Assembly: GCF_030409215.1 (NCBI RefSeq)
Contig: NZ_JAUFPL010000028.1
Location: forward strand, 586,406-650,405
Length of the DNA stretch: 64,000 nt
Reading direction: 5' to 3'
From: Halomonas ramblicola
GTDB lineage: Bacteria > Pseudomonadota > Gammaproteobacteria > Pseudomonadales > Halomonadaceae
Under the pieces are notes generated by a model that was not told the DNA's origin, did not search any database, and was given only the letters and a program-made list of their open reading frames with translations. Position 1 is the stretch's first letter. Each line of letters begins with the position of its first letter. Positions 44,316-53,655 of the stretch are shown piece by piece. Made by a program: the position numbers and the translations under genes.

Positions 44316-46253
44316 ATGACTCGGCTCAATGTGACCCGCAAGCTGATCGAGTCCCACCTGCTGTCAGGCAGGATGGAGCCGGGCGAGGAGATCGGGCTTG
44401 CCATCGACCAGACCCTGACCCAGGACGCCACCGGGACCCTGGTGATGCTGGAATTCGAGGCCATGCAGGTCGGCCGCGTGCGCACCGAGCTCTCGGCCCA
44501 GTATGTCGACCACAACCTCCTGCAGGAGGACTTCAAGAACCCCGACGACCACCTGTTCCTGCAGAGCGCCTGCCGCAAGTTCGGCGCCTGGTTCAGCCCG
44601 GCCGGCAACGGCGTCAGCCATCCGGTCCATCAGGAACGCTTCGGCATTCCCGGCAAGACCCTGGTCGGCTCGGACAGCCACACCCCGGCCGCCGGGGCGC
44701 TGGGCATGTTCGCCACCGGTGCCGGCGGCCTGGAGGTGGCCCTGGCCATGGCCGGCAAGCCGCTCTACCTCAAGATGCCCAGGGTCGTGGGGGTGGAGCT
44801 GACCGGCGAGCTGCCCGACTGGGTCAGCGCCAAGGACGTGGTGCTGGAGCTGCTGCGCCGCTTCGGCGTCAAGGGCGGCGTCGGCCAGGTCTTCGAGTAC
44901 TACGGCCCCGGCCTCGCTGCCCTCTCCGCCATGGACCGTCACGTGATCGCCAACATGGGCACCGAGATGGGGGCGACGACCTCGGTGTTTCCCGCCGACG
45001 GCGAGGTGCAGCGCTTCCTGGCGCGCCAGGAGCGCGGCGACGACTGGCAGGAGCTGCTCGCCGACGACGGCGCCGACTACGATGACCATGTCGCCCTGGA
45101 CCTCTCCACCCTCGAGCCGCTGATCGCCCTGCCCAGCAGCCCCGGCAACGTCAAGCCGGTGCGCGAGGTGGCCGGCGAGGAGATCTACCAGGCCTACGTG
45201 GGCTCCTCGGCCAATCCGGGCTTTCGCGACTTCGCCGTGCCGGCGCTGATGGTCGAGGACCGCCGGATTCCGCCGGGCGTCTCCTTCGACGTCAACCCCA
45301 CGTCGCGCCAGATCCTCGAGAACCTTGCCAGTCACGGCTACCTGTCGCGGCTGATCCGCGCCGGTGCCCGCCTGCACCAGGCCGGCTGCAACGGCTGCAT
45401 CGGCATGGGCCAGGCGCCGGCCACCGGGCGCAACAGCCTGCGCACCGTACCGCGCAACTTCCCGGGCCGCTCCGGCACCCCCGAGGACCGGGTCTTCCTG
45501 TGCAGCCCGGAGACCGCCACCGCCTCCGCCCTGACCGGCCGGATCACCGATCCGCGCGAGCTGGACATGGCGTACCCCAGGTTCGAGGAACCCGAAGCAC
45601 TGGCGATCAACCGCGAGATGCTCGTCGCCCCCGCCGAGGACGGCGACCTGGTGGCGCTGATCAAGGGGCCCAATATCAAGTCGCTGCCCGAGTTCGAGCC
45701 CATTCCCGCCCGCTTCTCCGGCCCCGTGCTGCTGAAGCTGGGTGACGACGTCTCCACCGACGAGATCATGCCCGCCGGGGCCGAGGTCCTGCCCCTGCGC
45801 AGCAATATCCCGGCCATCGCCGAGTACGTCTTCCGGGCCGTCGACCCCGACTTCAGCCAGCGCGCCAGGGCGCTCGATGGCGACGGCTTCTTCCTCGTCG
45901 CCGGCCGCAACTACGGCCAGGGCTCGAGCCGCGAACACGCCGCCATCGCCCCCCGCTACCTGGGGCTGCGCGCGGTCTGCGCCCTCTCCTACGGCCGCAT
46001 CCACTGGCAGAACCTGGCCAACTTCGGCGTCGTACCGCTGACCTTCGCCGACCCCGACGACCTGGAGCGCATCGACCAGGGCGACGAGCTGGCCCTGGAC
46101 GACCCGCTCGGCGCCCTCGACGGCGGCGACGAGGTCACGCTGCACAACCGGACCAAGCAGGAGTCCTACACCATGCACCACGGCCTGTCGAAGCGACAGG
46201 TCGACATGATCCGCCGCGGCAGCCTGATCCAGCTGGTGCGCGAGGAGGCCTAG
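44316..46253 (+). CDS. Aconitase-family hydratase (small bacterial type)
   Basis: 645 aa. RLNVTRKLIESHLLSGRMEPGEEIGLAIDQTLTQDATGTL, GSDSHTPAAGALGMFATGAGGLEVALAMAG, and HQAGCNGCIGMGQAP (Cys358 and Cys361) put it in the aconitase/isopropylmalate dehydratase superfamily. It is a fused small+large form, with the swivel domain at ~500-645 (SREHAAIAPRYLGLRAVCALSYGRIHWQNLANFGVVPL). The position usually holding the third iron-sulfur Cys reads VGSSANPG (Ser297-298), so the cluster may lack its usual third ligand or use another residue. Reaction inferred to be citrate/isocitrate-like, but an unusual substrate is possible. Confidence 0.8.
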   Translation: MTRLNVTRKLIESHLLSGRMEPGEEIGLAIDQTLTQDATGTLVMLEFEAMQVGRVRTELSAQYVDHNLLQEDFKNPDDHLFLQSACRKFGAWFSPAGNGVSHPVHQERFGIPGKTLVGSDSHTPAAGALGMFATGAGGLEVALAMAGKPLYLKMPRVVGVELTGELPDWVSAKDVVLELLRRFGVKGGVGQVFEYYGPGLAALSAMDRHVIANMGTEMGATTSVFPADGEVQRFLARQERGDDWQELLADDGADYDDHVALDLSTLEPLIALPSSPGNVKPVREVAGEEIYQAYVGSSANPGFRDFAVPALMVEDRRIPPGVSFDVNPTSRQILENLASHGYLSRLIRAGARLHQAGCNGCIGMGQAPATGRNSLRTVPRNFPGRSGTPEDRVFLCSPETATASALTGRITDPRELDMAYPRFEEPEALAINREMLVAPAEDGDLVALIKGPNIKSLPEFEPIPARFSGPVLLKLGDDVSTDEIMPAGAEVLPLRSNIPAIAEYVFRAVDPDFSQRARALDGDGFFLVAGRNYGQGSSREHAAIAPRYLGLRAVCALSYGRIHWQNLANFGVVPLTFADPDDLERIDQGDELALDDPLGALDGGDEVTLHNRTKQESYTMHHGLSKRQVDMIRRGSLIQLVREEA

Positions 46254-46338
46254 CCGGCGCCTCGCCATCGGCCTGATCGCCGACCACCCGCCGCTGAAAG
46301 AGAGCCGCACCCGGTCGCCAGGTATAGAACCATGAACT

Positions 46339-47259
46339 TCAACCGCAGGTATGACGCATTTCAACCCGGTTTCGACCATTGGATTTCGCCCCATAGAGGG
46401 CTTGGTCGGCAGCCGTGAGAAGGGTCTCGGGCGAAGCCTGCGAAGGGTCGTCGAACTGATCACTGCCTGCGATCCCGAAGCTTGCGGTTACCCGGAGCTC
46501 GTCCCGGCCTTGCCTGAGAGGCATTGCCGCAATCTCTTCGCGCAATCGTTCCGCGATAACCAAGGCACCCTTGGTTGCCGTATTCCTGAGAATAATGGCG
46601 AATTCCTCACCGCCGTAGCGGCAGGCGATATCGCTGTCGCGAGATGCCCGGCCGAGCACTTCCGCAATACGCTGTATCACGAGGTCGCCGAAGGGGTGTC
46701 CATGGGTATCGTTGATCGACTTGAAGTGATCGATATCCAACATGATCAGCGAAACGGGCCCCCCCTGACGCGCCATGGCCGACAGTTCGACCGCCAACCG
46801 GTCGTCGAGATAACCGCGATTCCAGAGGCCAGTGAGGGCGTCGATCTGCGCCTTGGTGGTCAACAGGTCGTGGTAGCGCTTGGTGCGCAGGGCAGATCTG
46901 ACCCGAGCCTTGAGTTCGAAGGCATCAAAGGGCTTGGTCACATAATCCACGGCTCCCAGTTCGAAGGCCTGGACCTTTGTCGCTACATCGATAGTGCCGG
47001 TAAGAAAGATCACCGGTATACCGGATAGCGTGGGGTCCTCCATGATCTGGCGACAGAGTGCCATACCATCGGTCCCCGGCATCTCGAGATCGAGCAGTAT
47101 CAGGTCGGGCAGGTGCTGCAGGGCAAGCCCAAGGCCTTCCTCCGCGTTGTGAGCATGCAATAGCGTTACGCCTTCCGAGCGGAGCCGGGCACTGACGAGT
47201 CGGTGTATATCAGCCGAGTCGTCGACGACCAACACGGACTGCGACACCCTTTCACTCAT
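46339..47259 (-). CDS. Response regulator with GGDEF diguanylate cyclase domain
   Basis: 306 aa from ATG at 47259. The receiver domain has DD13-14, phospho-acceptor Asp57 in LILLDLEMPG, and Lys109 in YVTKP. The GGDEF domain has an intact GGEEF (216-220) and a c-di-GMP inhibitory I-site RDSD (207-210) five residues before it. It should make c-di-GMP when phosphorylated. The start overlaps the end of the upstream hybrid kinase by eight bases, so the two are a coupled pair. Confidence 0.93.
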   Translation of the reverse strand: MSERVSQSVLVVDDSADIHRLVSARLRSEGVTLLHAHNAEEGLGLALQHLPDLILLDLEMPGTDGMALCRQIMEDPTLSGIPVIFLTGTIDVATKVQAFELGAVDYVTKPFDAFELKARVRSALRTKRYHDLLTTKAQIDALTGLWNRGYLDDRLAVELSAMARQGGPVSLIMLDIDHFKSINDTHGHPFGDLVIQRIAEVLGRASRDSDIACRYGGEEFAIILRNTATKGALVIAERLREEIAAMPLRQGRDELRVTASFGIAGSDQFDDPSQASPETLLTAADQALYGAKSNGRNRVEMRHTCG

Positions 47260-49420
47260 GGTGGGGAGTTCCCTGTTGACCCGGGCGAACCCGGTCACAG
47301 GTGGCAGCCAAGCAATTCATTGCATCGAACACCTCACTGACCTGATTCGCGTGTTTTGCGGCGACTTCCAGTGCCCCTGCATCACGGCTCACGGGCATGA
47401 AACCATAACCGCCGGCGGCGCCCTTGAGCTGGTGCGCCAAGCGCCTGACAAGCCCCAGGTCACCAGCGTCGACGGCCGAGCGGATATCATGGACCTGTAA
47501 CGGCAGCCGCTCGACAAAACCGACGACCAGCTCCTCCATGTCCGGGTCGTCGGCAAAACTGCTGTAAAGCGGGCCACCCCCTTCCCCCGATTCGTCGCTC
47601 CCCGACAGCGTAGCGGTAGTGGTGGGTTCCGGGCCAACGACCTGATCGTGCTTCAGGTAAGACTCGACGGTAGCAAGCAGCAGGGGCCGATCGATCGGCT
47701 TGCTAAGGTAGTCGTCACAGCCGGCCAGCAGGCAGCGCTCACGCTCACCGGACATGGCGTGCGCGGTCAGGGCGACGATCGGCCCCGTATATCCCCTGGC
47801 ACGGAGCCTGGAGGTGGCGCCATAGCCGTCGAGCCTGGGCATCTGCATATCCATGAGAATCAAGTCAAAGGGCGCATTGGCATCGAGGGCAGCCTGGGCC
47901 TGCGTGACCGCGGCCTGGCCATTGTCGGCAATCTCGACCTCGAGGCCCTGCCGACGCAGGATCGTCGAGAGCAGGAGCTGGTTGTCGATACCGTCCTCCG
48001 CCAGCAGTATGCTCCCCTCTAGCGTCCGTGTCGCACCCGTTTGACCTGGCTCGACGTCGAATTCGATGCTCGACACGCCGGGCTCGGCGACCATCTCCGC
48101 TTGCGCATCGATCGGCTGATACAGGATCAGGGAGAAGGTACTCCCCTCCCCCGGGGTGCTTTTCACCCGGACCTCGCCTCCCAGCGCCTCGGCCAGCGAC
48201 CGACAGATGGCCAGGCCCAGGCCGGTCCCCCCATATTGCCGAGTGGTGGAGGGGTTGGCCTGCCGGAATGGCTGGAAAAGCCCCTCGATCTCGGCGTCGC
48301 TCAGGCCGATGCCGGTATCGGTGACGACAACTTCCACCCGAGACGAGTCCGTGCCCGCATCGAGACAACGTGCCGTCAGCTCGACCCCACCCTCTTGGGT
48401 AAACTTGACCGCATTGCTGAGAAGATTGAACAGGATCTGTCGCACCCGCATGGGGTCACTCTCGATACGCGCCGGGATAGGCGTCTCGTAGGCGACGTCG
48501 AAAGCCAGGCCCTTCTCATAGGCACGAACCTGCATGACGGAGGCGGCTTCATGCAACACTTGGTGCAACGAGAAATCGACCGACTCGACATTGACCTGGT
48601 CGGCGTTGATCTTGGAAATATCGAGCACATCGTTGATCAGCGCCAGCAGGTGTTCCCCATTGCGACGGACAGCCTGTACGTAGTTGAGCCGGTCACTATC
48701 ACTCAGTGACGGGGCCAGTAACAGGTCCGTGAAGCCAAGCACGGCGGTCAATGGCGTCCGGATTTCGTGGCTCATGTTGGCAAGGAATTCGCTTTTGACA
48801 CGCGCGGTTTCCTCCGCACTCTCTCGCGCTCGCCGCAGTTCCCGCTCCAGTGCCTTGGTTTCGGTGATGTCATGGAACACCACGACGGCACCGATCTGTC
48901 GGCCATCTTCTCCCCACAGGGGTCTACCACTCGCTGCAACATGGCAATCGGCCGGCCGTTCGGGGGTCCGGATGACCAGTTCGTCCCGATCCACCGGCTC
49001 GCCGCGTAATGAGCGGCTAAGGGGCAACTCCTCCGACGGGTAAGGCGTCTCTCCGTCCGCTCGGAAGAGGCCGTATGCCTCACTCCAGGAGGCGGGCCCT
49101 TGGTCCACCGGCCCTTGACCCAGCAGATTCCGGGCGGCCGTGTTGAAGATGAGAAAGTGTCCCGCCATGTCGGCCACGATGACGCCCTCGACCATCGATT
49201 CCAGCACGGTCCGCAGCACCGCTTGCTCCCGAAGCGCCTCGAAGGTATCTGGCGTCGACTCATCGCGTTGGAAGAGTGTCCGCAGCTCGGCTTCGAGTGC
49301 CATGATATCGGCATCCAGTCCCTCGATCGTCCCGAGGCCTGCCCCTTCCCCGGATGGCGTTTCATGCAGCCAGCGCTGGATGCGTTGCCGAAGATCGGCG
49401 ATCCTGGCATCCGATGTCAT
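47252..49420 (-). CDS. Hybrid histidine kinase (PAS-HisKA-HATPase-REC-HPt)
   Basis: 722 aa from ATG at 49420, which has GGAGG five bases before it; a GTG six bases upstream is the longer option. No membrane helix, so cytosolic. PAS at ~70-190, HisKA with phospho-His218 in FLANMSHEIRTPL, HATPase with NAVKFTQEGG and GGTGLGLAI, REC with Asp524 in ILMDMQMPRLDGYG, and C-terminal HPt with His663 in LAHQLKGAAGGYGF. A complete phosphorelay on one chain. Its partner is the GGDEF regulator encoded directly downstream. The signal is unknown. Confidence 0.93.
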   Translation of the reverse strand: MTSDARIADLRQRIQRWLHETPSGEGAGLGTIEGLDADIMALEAELRTLFQRDESTPDTFEALREQAVLRTVLESMVEGVIVADMAGHFLIFNTAARNLLGQGPVDQGPASWSEAYGLFRADGETPYPSEELPLSRSLRGEPVDRDELVIRTPERPADCHVAASGRPLWGEDGRQIGAVVVFHDITETKALERELRRARESAEETARVKSEFLANMSHEIRTPLTAVLGFTDLLLAPSLSDSDRLNYVQAVRRNGEHLLALINDVLDISKINADQVNVESVDFSLHQVLHEAASVMQVRAYEKGLAFDVAYETPIPARIESDPMRVRQILFNLLSNAVKFTQEGGVELTARCLDAGTDSSRVEVVVTDTGIGLSDAEIEGLFQPFRQANPSTTRQYGGTGLGLAICRSLAEALGGEVRVKSTPGEGSTFSLILYQPIDAQAEMVAEPGVSSIEFDVEPGQTGATRTLEGSILLAEDGIDNQLLLSTILRRQGLEVEIADNGQAAVTQAQAALDANAPFDLILMDMQMPRLDGYGATSRLRARGYTGPIVALTAHAMSGERERCLLAGCDDYLSKPIDRPLLLATVESYLKHDQVVGPEPTTTATLSGSDESGEGGGPLYSSFADDPDMEELVVGFVERLPLQVHDIRSAVDAGDLGLVRRLAHQLKGAAGGYGFMPVSRDAGALEVAAKHANQVSEVFDAMNCLAATCDRVRPGQQGTPHHE

Positions 49421-49540
49421 TATCACCTCCGTTTCCGGTACGAAACTTTTAATACTCTCAACATACTAGTGGATATCCTGAAACCGTGATGCCGGGGGGC
49501 CTACACTGAGGAAGGGAAGGCGCCACTTCCGGAGGCCGCG

Positions 49541-50911
49541 ATGCAACCGCTAGCGAATGCCATGGAGCTGATCGGCAACACGCCGATGGTGCGGGTCGCC
49601 ACCCTGGACACCGGCCCCTGCGAGCTCTACCTGAAGCTGGAGAACATGAACCCGACCGGCTCCATCAAGGACCGTATCGGGCTGTCGATGATCGAGGCCG
49701 CCGAGGCCTCGGGCGAGCTCCAGCCGGGTGGCACCCTGGTCGAGGGCACCGCCGGCAATACCGGCCTGGCCCTGGCGCTGGTCGCCCAGCAGAAGGGCTA
49801 TCGCGTGATCCTGGTGATCCCCGACAAGATGAGCCGCGAGAAGATCTTCAACCTCAAGGCCATGGGCGCCGAGGTGGTGATGACCCGTTCGGACGTGGCC
49901 AAGGGCCACCCGGAGTACTACCAGGACAAGGCCGCGGCCATCGCCCGGGAGACGCCCGGCGCGGTCTTCGTCAACCAGTTCGGCAACCCCGCCAATCCCC
50001 TGGCCCACGAACGGGGCACCGGCCCGGAGATCCTGCGCCAGATGCATCAACGGCTCGACGCCGTGGTGTGCGGCGTCGGCTCGAGCGGCACCATGACCGG
50101 CCTGTCGCGCTGCTTCGCCAAGGCCGCCCCCGAGGTGGAACTGATCCTCGCCGACCCCGAGGGCTCGGTGCTGGCCGAGTACGTGCGTACCGGCCAGCTC
50201 AGCACCGAGAGCGGCAGCTGGCTGATCGAGGGGATCGGCGAGGACTTCGTGCCCCCCATCGCCGACCTCTCCCGGGTCCGCGAGGCAATCACCGTGAGCG
50301 ACAAGGAGAGCCTGCTGTGCGGCCGCGAGCTGCTGCGGCGCGAGGGCATCCTGGGCGGCACCTCCACCGGCACCTGCCTGGCGGCGGCGCTGCGCTACTG
50401 CCGGGCCCAGACCCGCCCCAGGCGGGTGGTGACCTTCGTCTGCGATACCGGCAACAAGTACCTGTCCAGGATGTTCAACGAGCACTGGATGGAGGACCAG
50501 GGCTTCATCGAGCGCCACCACTACGGCGACCTGCGCGACCTGATCCGCCATCCCTATGCCGAGCACGACACCGTGGTGGTGGCCCCCGACGAGCCGCTGA
50601 CCACCGCCTATGCGCGCATGAAGCTCTACGACGTCTCCCAGCTGCCAGTGATGGAGGGCGACCGGGTGGTCGGCATCATCGACGAGTCGGACGTGCTGAT
50701 GGCGGTGTACGGCCACGAGGACCATTTCAAGGCACCGGTTGCCGAGGCGATGATCACCCAGCTGCAGGAGCTCGGCCCCGGCGCCAGCCTGGATGACCTG
50801 GTGGCGGTGTTCGAGGAGGACCACGTCGCCATCGTCGCCGAAGGCGACCGCTTCCATGGCCTGATCACGCGGATCGACCTGCTTAACTACCTGCGACGCC
50901 GGATCGACTGA
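49541..50911 (+). CDS. Cystathionine beta-synthase
   Basis: 456-aa PLP enzyme. NPTGSIKDRIGLSMIEAA carries the PLP Lys (Lys43), EGTAGNTGLALALVA the phosphate-binding loop, and GSSGTMTGLSRCF follows. The last ~120 residues form a pair of CBS domains (PVMEGDRVVGIIDESDVLMAVYG; TRIDLLNYLRRR). It condenses serine with homocysteine to cystathionine, first step of reverse transsulfuration. It has no N-terminal heme region, unlike mammalian CBS. The gamma-lyase gene starts 12 bases later. Confidence 0.9.
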   Translation: MQPLANAMELIGNTPMVRVATLDTGPCELYLKLENMNPTGSIKDRIGLSMIEAAEASGELQPGGTLVEGTAGNTGLALALVAQQKGYRVILVIPDKMSREKIFNLKAMGAEVVMTRSDVAKGHPEYYQDKAAAIARETPGAVFVNQFGNPANPLAHERGTGPEILRQMHQRLDAVVCGVGSSGTMTGLSRCFAKAAPEVELILADPEGSVLAEYVRTGQLSTESGSWLIEGIGEDFVPPIADLSRVREAITVSDKESLLCGRELLRREGILGGTSTGTCLAAALRYCRAQTRPRRVVTFVCDTGNKYLSRMFNEHWMEDQGFIERHHYGDLRDLIRHPYAEHDTVVVAPDEPLTTAYARMKLYDVSQLPVMEGDRVVGIIDESDVLMAVYGHEDHFKAPVAEAMITQLQELGPGASLDDLVAVFEEDHVAIVAEGDRFHGLITRIDLLNYLRRRID

Positions 50912-50923
50912 AGGGAGGCGACG

Positions 50924-52114
50924 ATGAACGACGACAAGCGCAACGGACCGCATCGGCTGGCGACCCGGGCCATCCATGCCGGCCAGGCCCCGGATCCCAG
51001 CACCGGGGCCATCATGACGCCGATCTATGCCACCTCCACCTATGTGCAGGCCAGCCCCGGCCACCACCAGGGCTTCGAATACTCGCGCAGCGGCAATCCC
51101 ACCCGCCTGGCGCTGGAGCGCTGCATGGCGGACCTGGAGGGCGGCACGGCGGGCTTCGCCTTCGCCTCGGGCATGGCGGCCACGGCCAGCGTGCTGGAAC
51201 TGCTCGACCACGGCAGCCACGTGATCGCCATGGACGACCTCTACGGCGGCTCCTACCGCCTGTTCCAGAACGTCCGCCGGCGCTCGGCCGGGCTCGATTT
51301 CAGTTTCGTCGACCTGAGCCTCGAGGATGCGCTGGACATCGCCCTGCACGACAACAGCCGCATGCTCTGGGTGGAATCGCCCAGCAACCCGCTGCTCAAG
51401 CTCGTCGACCTGGAGCGGGTCGCCGCCTTCGCCCGCGACCACGGCCTGATCAGCGTCATGGACAACACCTTCGCCAGTCCGGTGCTGCAGCGGCCCCTGG
51501 AGCTCGGCTTCGACATCGTGGTGCACTCCACCACCAAGTACCTGGGGGGCCACTCCGATATCGTCGGCGGCGTGGCCGTGGTGGCCGATGACGAACTCGC
51601 CGAGCGCCTGGCCTTCCTCCACAACGCCGTGGGTGGTATCGCCGGGCCCTTCGAGAGCTTCCTCGCCCTGCGCGGGCTGAAGACCCTGGTGCTGCGCATG
51701 CGCCAGCACTGCGAGAACGCCCGGGCGCTGGCCGCCTGGCTGGACGCCCACCCGGCCGTGGAGCGGGTCATCTACCCCGGCCTCGCCAGCCATCCCCAGC
51801 ACGACCTGGCCAACCGCCAGATGAGCGACTTCGGTGGCATGCTCTCGCTGGTGGTACGCGGCGGCGAACCGACGGCGAGACGCGTGCTGGAGCGCTGCCG
51901 GCTGTTCGCCCTGGCCGAGAGCCTGGGCGGGGTGGAGAGCCTGATCGAGCACCCCGGCATCATGACCCACGCCTCCGTACCCGCCAAGACCCGCGAGCGG
52001 CTGGGCATCGAGGATGGGCTGATCCGGCTCTCGGTGGGCCTCGAAGACATCGACGACCTGATCGCCGACCTGGACCAGGCCCTGCAGGGCGGCGGCGAGG
52101 AACAGGCCGATTGA
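50924..52114 (+). CDS. Cystathionine gamma-lyase (Cys/Met PLP enzyme)
   Basis: 396-aa Cys/Met metabolism PLP enzyme. ATRAIHAGQAPDPSTGAIMTPIYATSTYVQ, YSRSGNPTRLALE, FASGMAA and the PLP Lys205 in VVHSTTKYLGGHSD are diagnostic. SLGGVESLIEHPGIMTHASVP near the end fits gamma-lyase/synthase types. With the upstream CBS it would release cysteine from cystathionine. It could also act as a gamma-synthase, but pairing with CBS favours the lyase. Probably one transcript with 49541-50911. Confidence 0.9.
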   Translation: MNDDKRNGPHRLATRAIHAGQAPDPSTGAIMTPIYATSTYVQASPGHHQGFEYSRSGNPTRLALERCMADLEGGTAGFAFASGMAATASVLELLDHGSHVIAMDDLYGGSYRLFQNVRRRSAGLDFSFVDLSLEDALDIALHDNSRMLWVESPSNPLLKLVDLERVAAFARDHGLISVMDNTFASPVLQRPLELGFDIVVHSTTKYLGGHSDIVGGVAVVADDELAERLAFLHNAVGGIAGPFESFLALRGLKTLVLRMRQHCENARALAAWLDAHPAVERVIYPGLASHPQHDLANRQMSDFGGMLSLVVRGGEPTARRVLERCRLFALAESLGGVESLIEHPGIMTHASVPAKTRERLGIEDGLIRLSVGLEDIDDLIADLDQALQGGGEEQAD

Positions 52115-52180
52115 ATCGGTTGGTGGGATGAGGATAGCGGCCTGACAGTCGGCCAGTGTGACGACGTGAGGTCATGGCTA

Positions 52181-53470
52181 TTACCGAGGCTTCCGCGAAC
52201 GCCAATAACGCGCAATAGTGGGCTTTACGCTGACCCCGTGAACCAGAATCGACAAGGCAACCACCACCAGGATCAGGTGTATCAATTCCAGCGCGACTTC
52301 CTCTGGCAGCCCGTGTTGGATGGCATACATCAGATAGTACAGCGAGCCAATACCGCGAACGCCAAACCAGCCCATGAGGTGGCGCATGCGCATGGGCGCC
52401 CTGCTTCCCAGCACGCCAAGGTGCACACTGACGGGGCGGGCGACAAAAAACACAAATGCCGCGAAACCCACGGCTCGCCAACTCCAGGAATCCCAGAAGA
52501 GCGAGCCACCGATCAGTAAAACCAGCACGATTTCGGCCAGCCGTTCGAGGTGCTCGTTGAATACCAGAGAGCTTTCGCTCACGTGCACGTGCGCTATAGC
52601 TTGCGGCTCACCTTCCAGAGGTGTCTCGACAGGTGTCGAGTAACCTTGCTTGAGGCCGGCCAATTTCAATTCGGTATGGCGCAGCGCCACCGCTGCACTA
52701 AAAACAGCCAAAAAGCCCCAGGCATCCACTAACAGGCTGATGCCGTAGGCGAACGCAATCAGCCCCAGGCCAAGAAAACTTTCCAGAAAGGCAGTGCCCA
52801 CAAAGCGGGTGCGTATCCTGTTGACCAGCCAACCGACACCAACGCCCGCCAGGATACCGATGCCGATACCCGCACCGCTTGCCCATAACACATCCATTGC
52901 CAGCCACCGCCAACCGGCGTCGCCCAGATCGTGCAGCCCCAGCAACCCCAGGCCGAGCATCACGAACGGGAAGGCGCTGCCGTCGTTCATTCCGGCCTCG
53001 CAGGTCAATGCAAAACGTAGTTCGTCAGGATCATCGGCGTGACGAACCTGAACCTCGGTCGCCAATACAGGGTCGGTCGGTGCGACCACGGCACCCAGCA
53101 ACACGGCAGCCCCAAGGGGCAAAGCGAGCCAGTAGTAACCGAACAGCGTCACTAATCCGACGGTAAGCGCCATCGAAACCACCGCCAGTTGCAGGGGATT
53201 TCGCCATCGCTTCAGGGTAACCGGCGCCGGCATTTTTACGCCGGCGCAATACAATGAAATGAGTACGGCGATCTCGGTCAGAAGCTCCAACAAGGCCGAC
53301 TCTTCCAGCGGATTAAAATGAAACAGCTCAAAGCCCATGGGCCCCATAATAAATCCGACAAGAAGATACACTATGGCAGAGGTAGCGGGCACGCTTTTGA
53401 GATAGGAAAAGGTAAAGCCCACTACCAACAACAGCGAACCGATCAAGATAAACCAAGTAGCAGTGGTCAT
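52181..53470 (-). CDS. Cation:proton antiporter (CPA1-type)
   Basis: 429 aa, about 12 membrane helices (TATWFILIGSLLLVVGFTFSYL; SAIVYLLVGFIMGPMGFELF; WLALPLGAAVLLGAVVAPTDPVLATEV; VALELIHLILVVVALSILVHGVSVKPTI). VVAPTDPVLATEVQVRHADD and CEAGMNDGSAFPFVMLGLG contain the acidic transport motifs of CPA antiporters. Likely Na+/H+ exchange, useful in a halophile. Base composition is visibly more AT-rich and codon choice less G/C-biased than in all neighbours, which suggests recent transfer. It ends near 52181, a short distance from the convergent gamma-lyase gene. Confidence 0.88.
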   Translation of the reverse strand: MTTATWFILIGSLLLVVGFTFSYLKSVPATSAIVYLLVGFIMGPMGFELFHFNPLEESALLELLTEIAVLISLYCAGVKMPAPVTLKRWRNPLQLAVVSMALTVGLVTLFGYYWLALPLGAAVLLGAVVAPTDPVLATEVQVRHADDPDELRFALTCEAGMNDGSAFPFVMLGLGLLGLHDLGDAGWRWLAMDVLWASGAGIGIGILAGVGVGWLVNRIRTRFVGTAFLESFLGLGLIAFAYGISLLVDAWGFLAVFSAAVALRHTELKLAGLKQGYSTPVETPLEGEPQAIAHVHVSESSLVFNEHLERLAEIVLVLLIGGSLFWDSWSWRAVGFAAFVFFVARPVSVHLGVLGSRAPMRMRHLMGWFGVRGIGSLYYLMYAIQHGLPEEVALELIHLILVVVALSILVHGVSVKPTIARYWRSRKPR

Positions 53471-53655
53471 AGATTACTCGGCAGGTGTGTATTCATTCGC
53501 AATGGATATCGAGTCTGAACCAACAAGCCCCAATGCTGGACAAGAACACAGCCAGCTGCATGCGATCCGACAATGTCGGACCAGCGTAATCGCGCTCGTT
53601 CGTGAACTCGCATCAACCCGCTGACCGCGACTCTCTCCCTCGGTGACGCATCGCG

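Noticed and set aside
44364..46463. 699-codon minus-strand frame opposite the aconitase gene
   Set aside because: Antisense shadow of an enzyme with clear motifs; no signal of its own.
49550..51970. 806-codon minus-strand frame opposite CBS and gamma-lyase genes
   Set aside because: Antisense to two well-recognised PLP enzymes; H/Q/G-rich low-quality translation.
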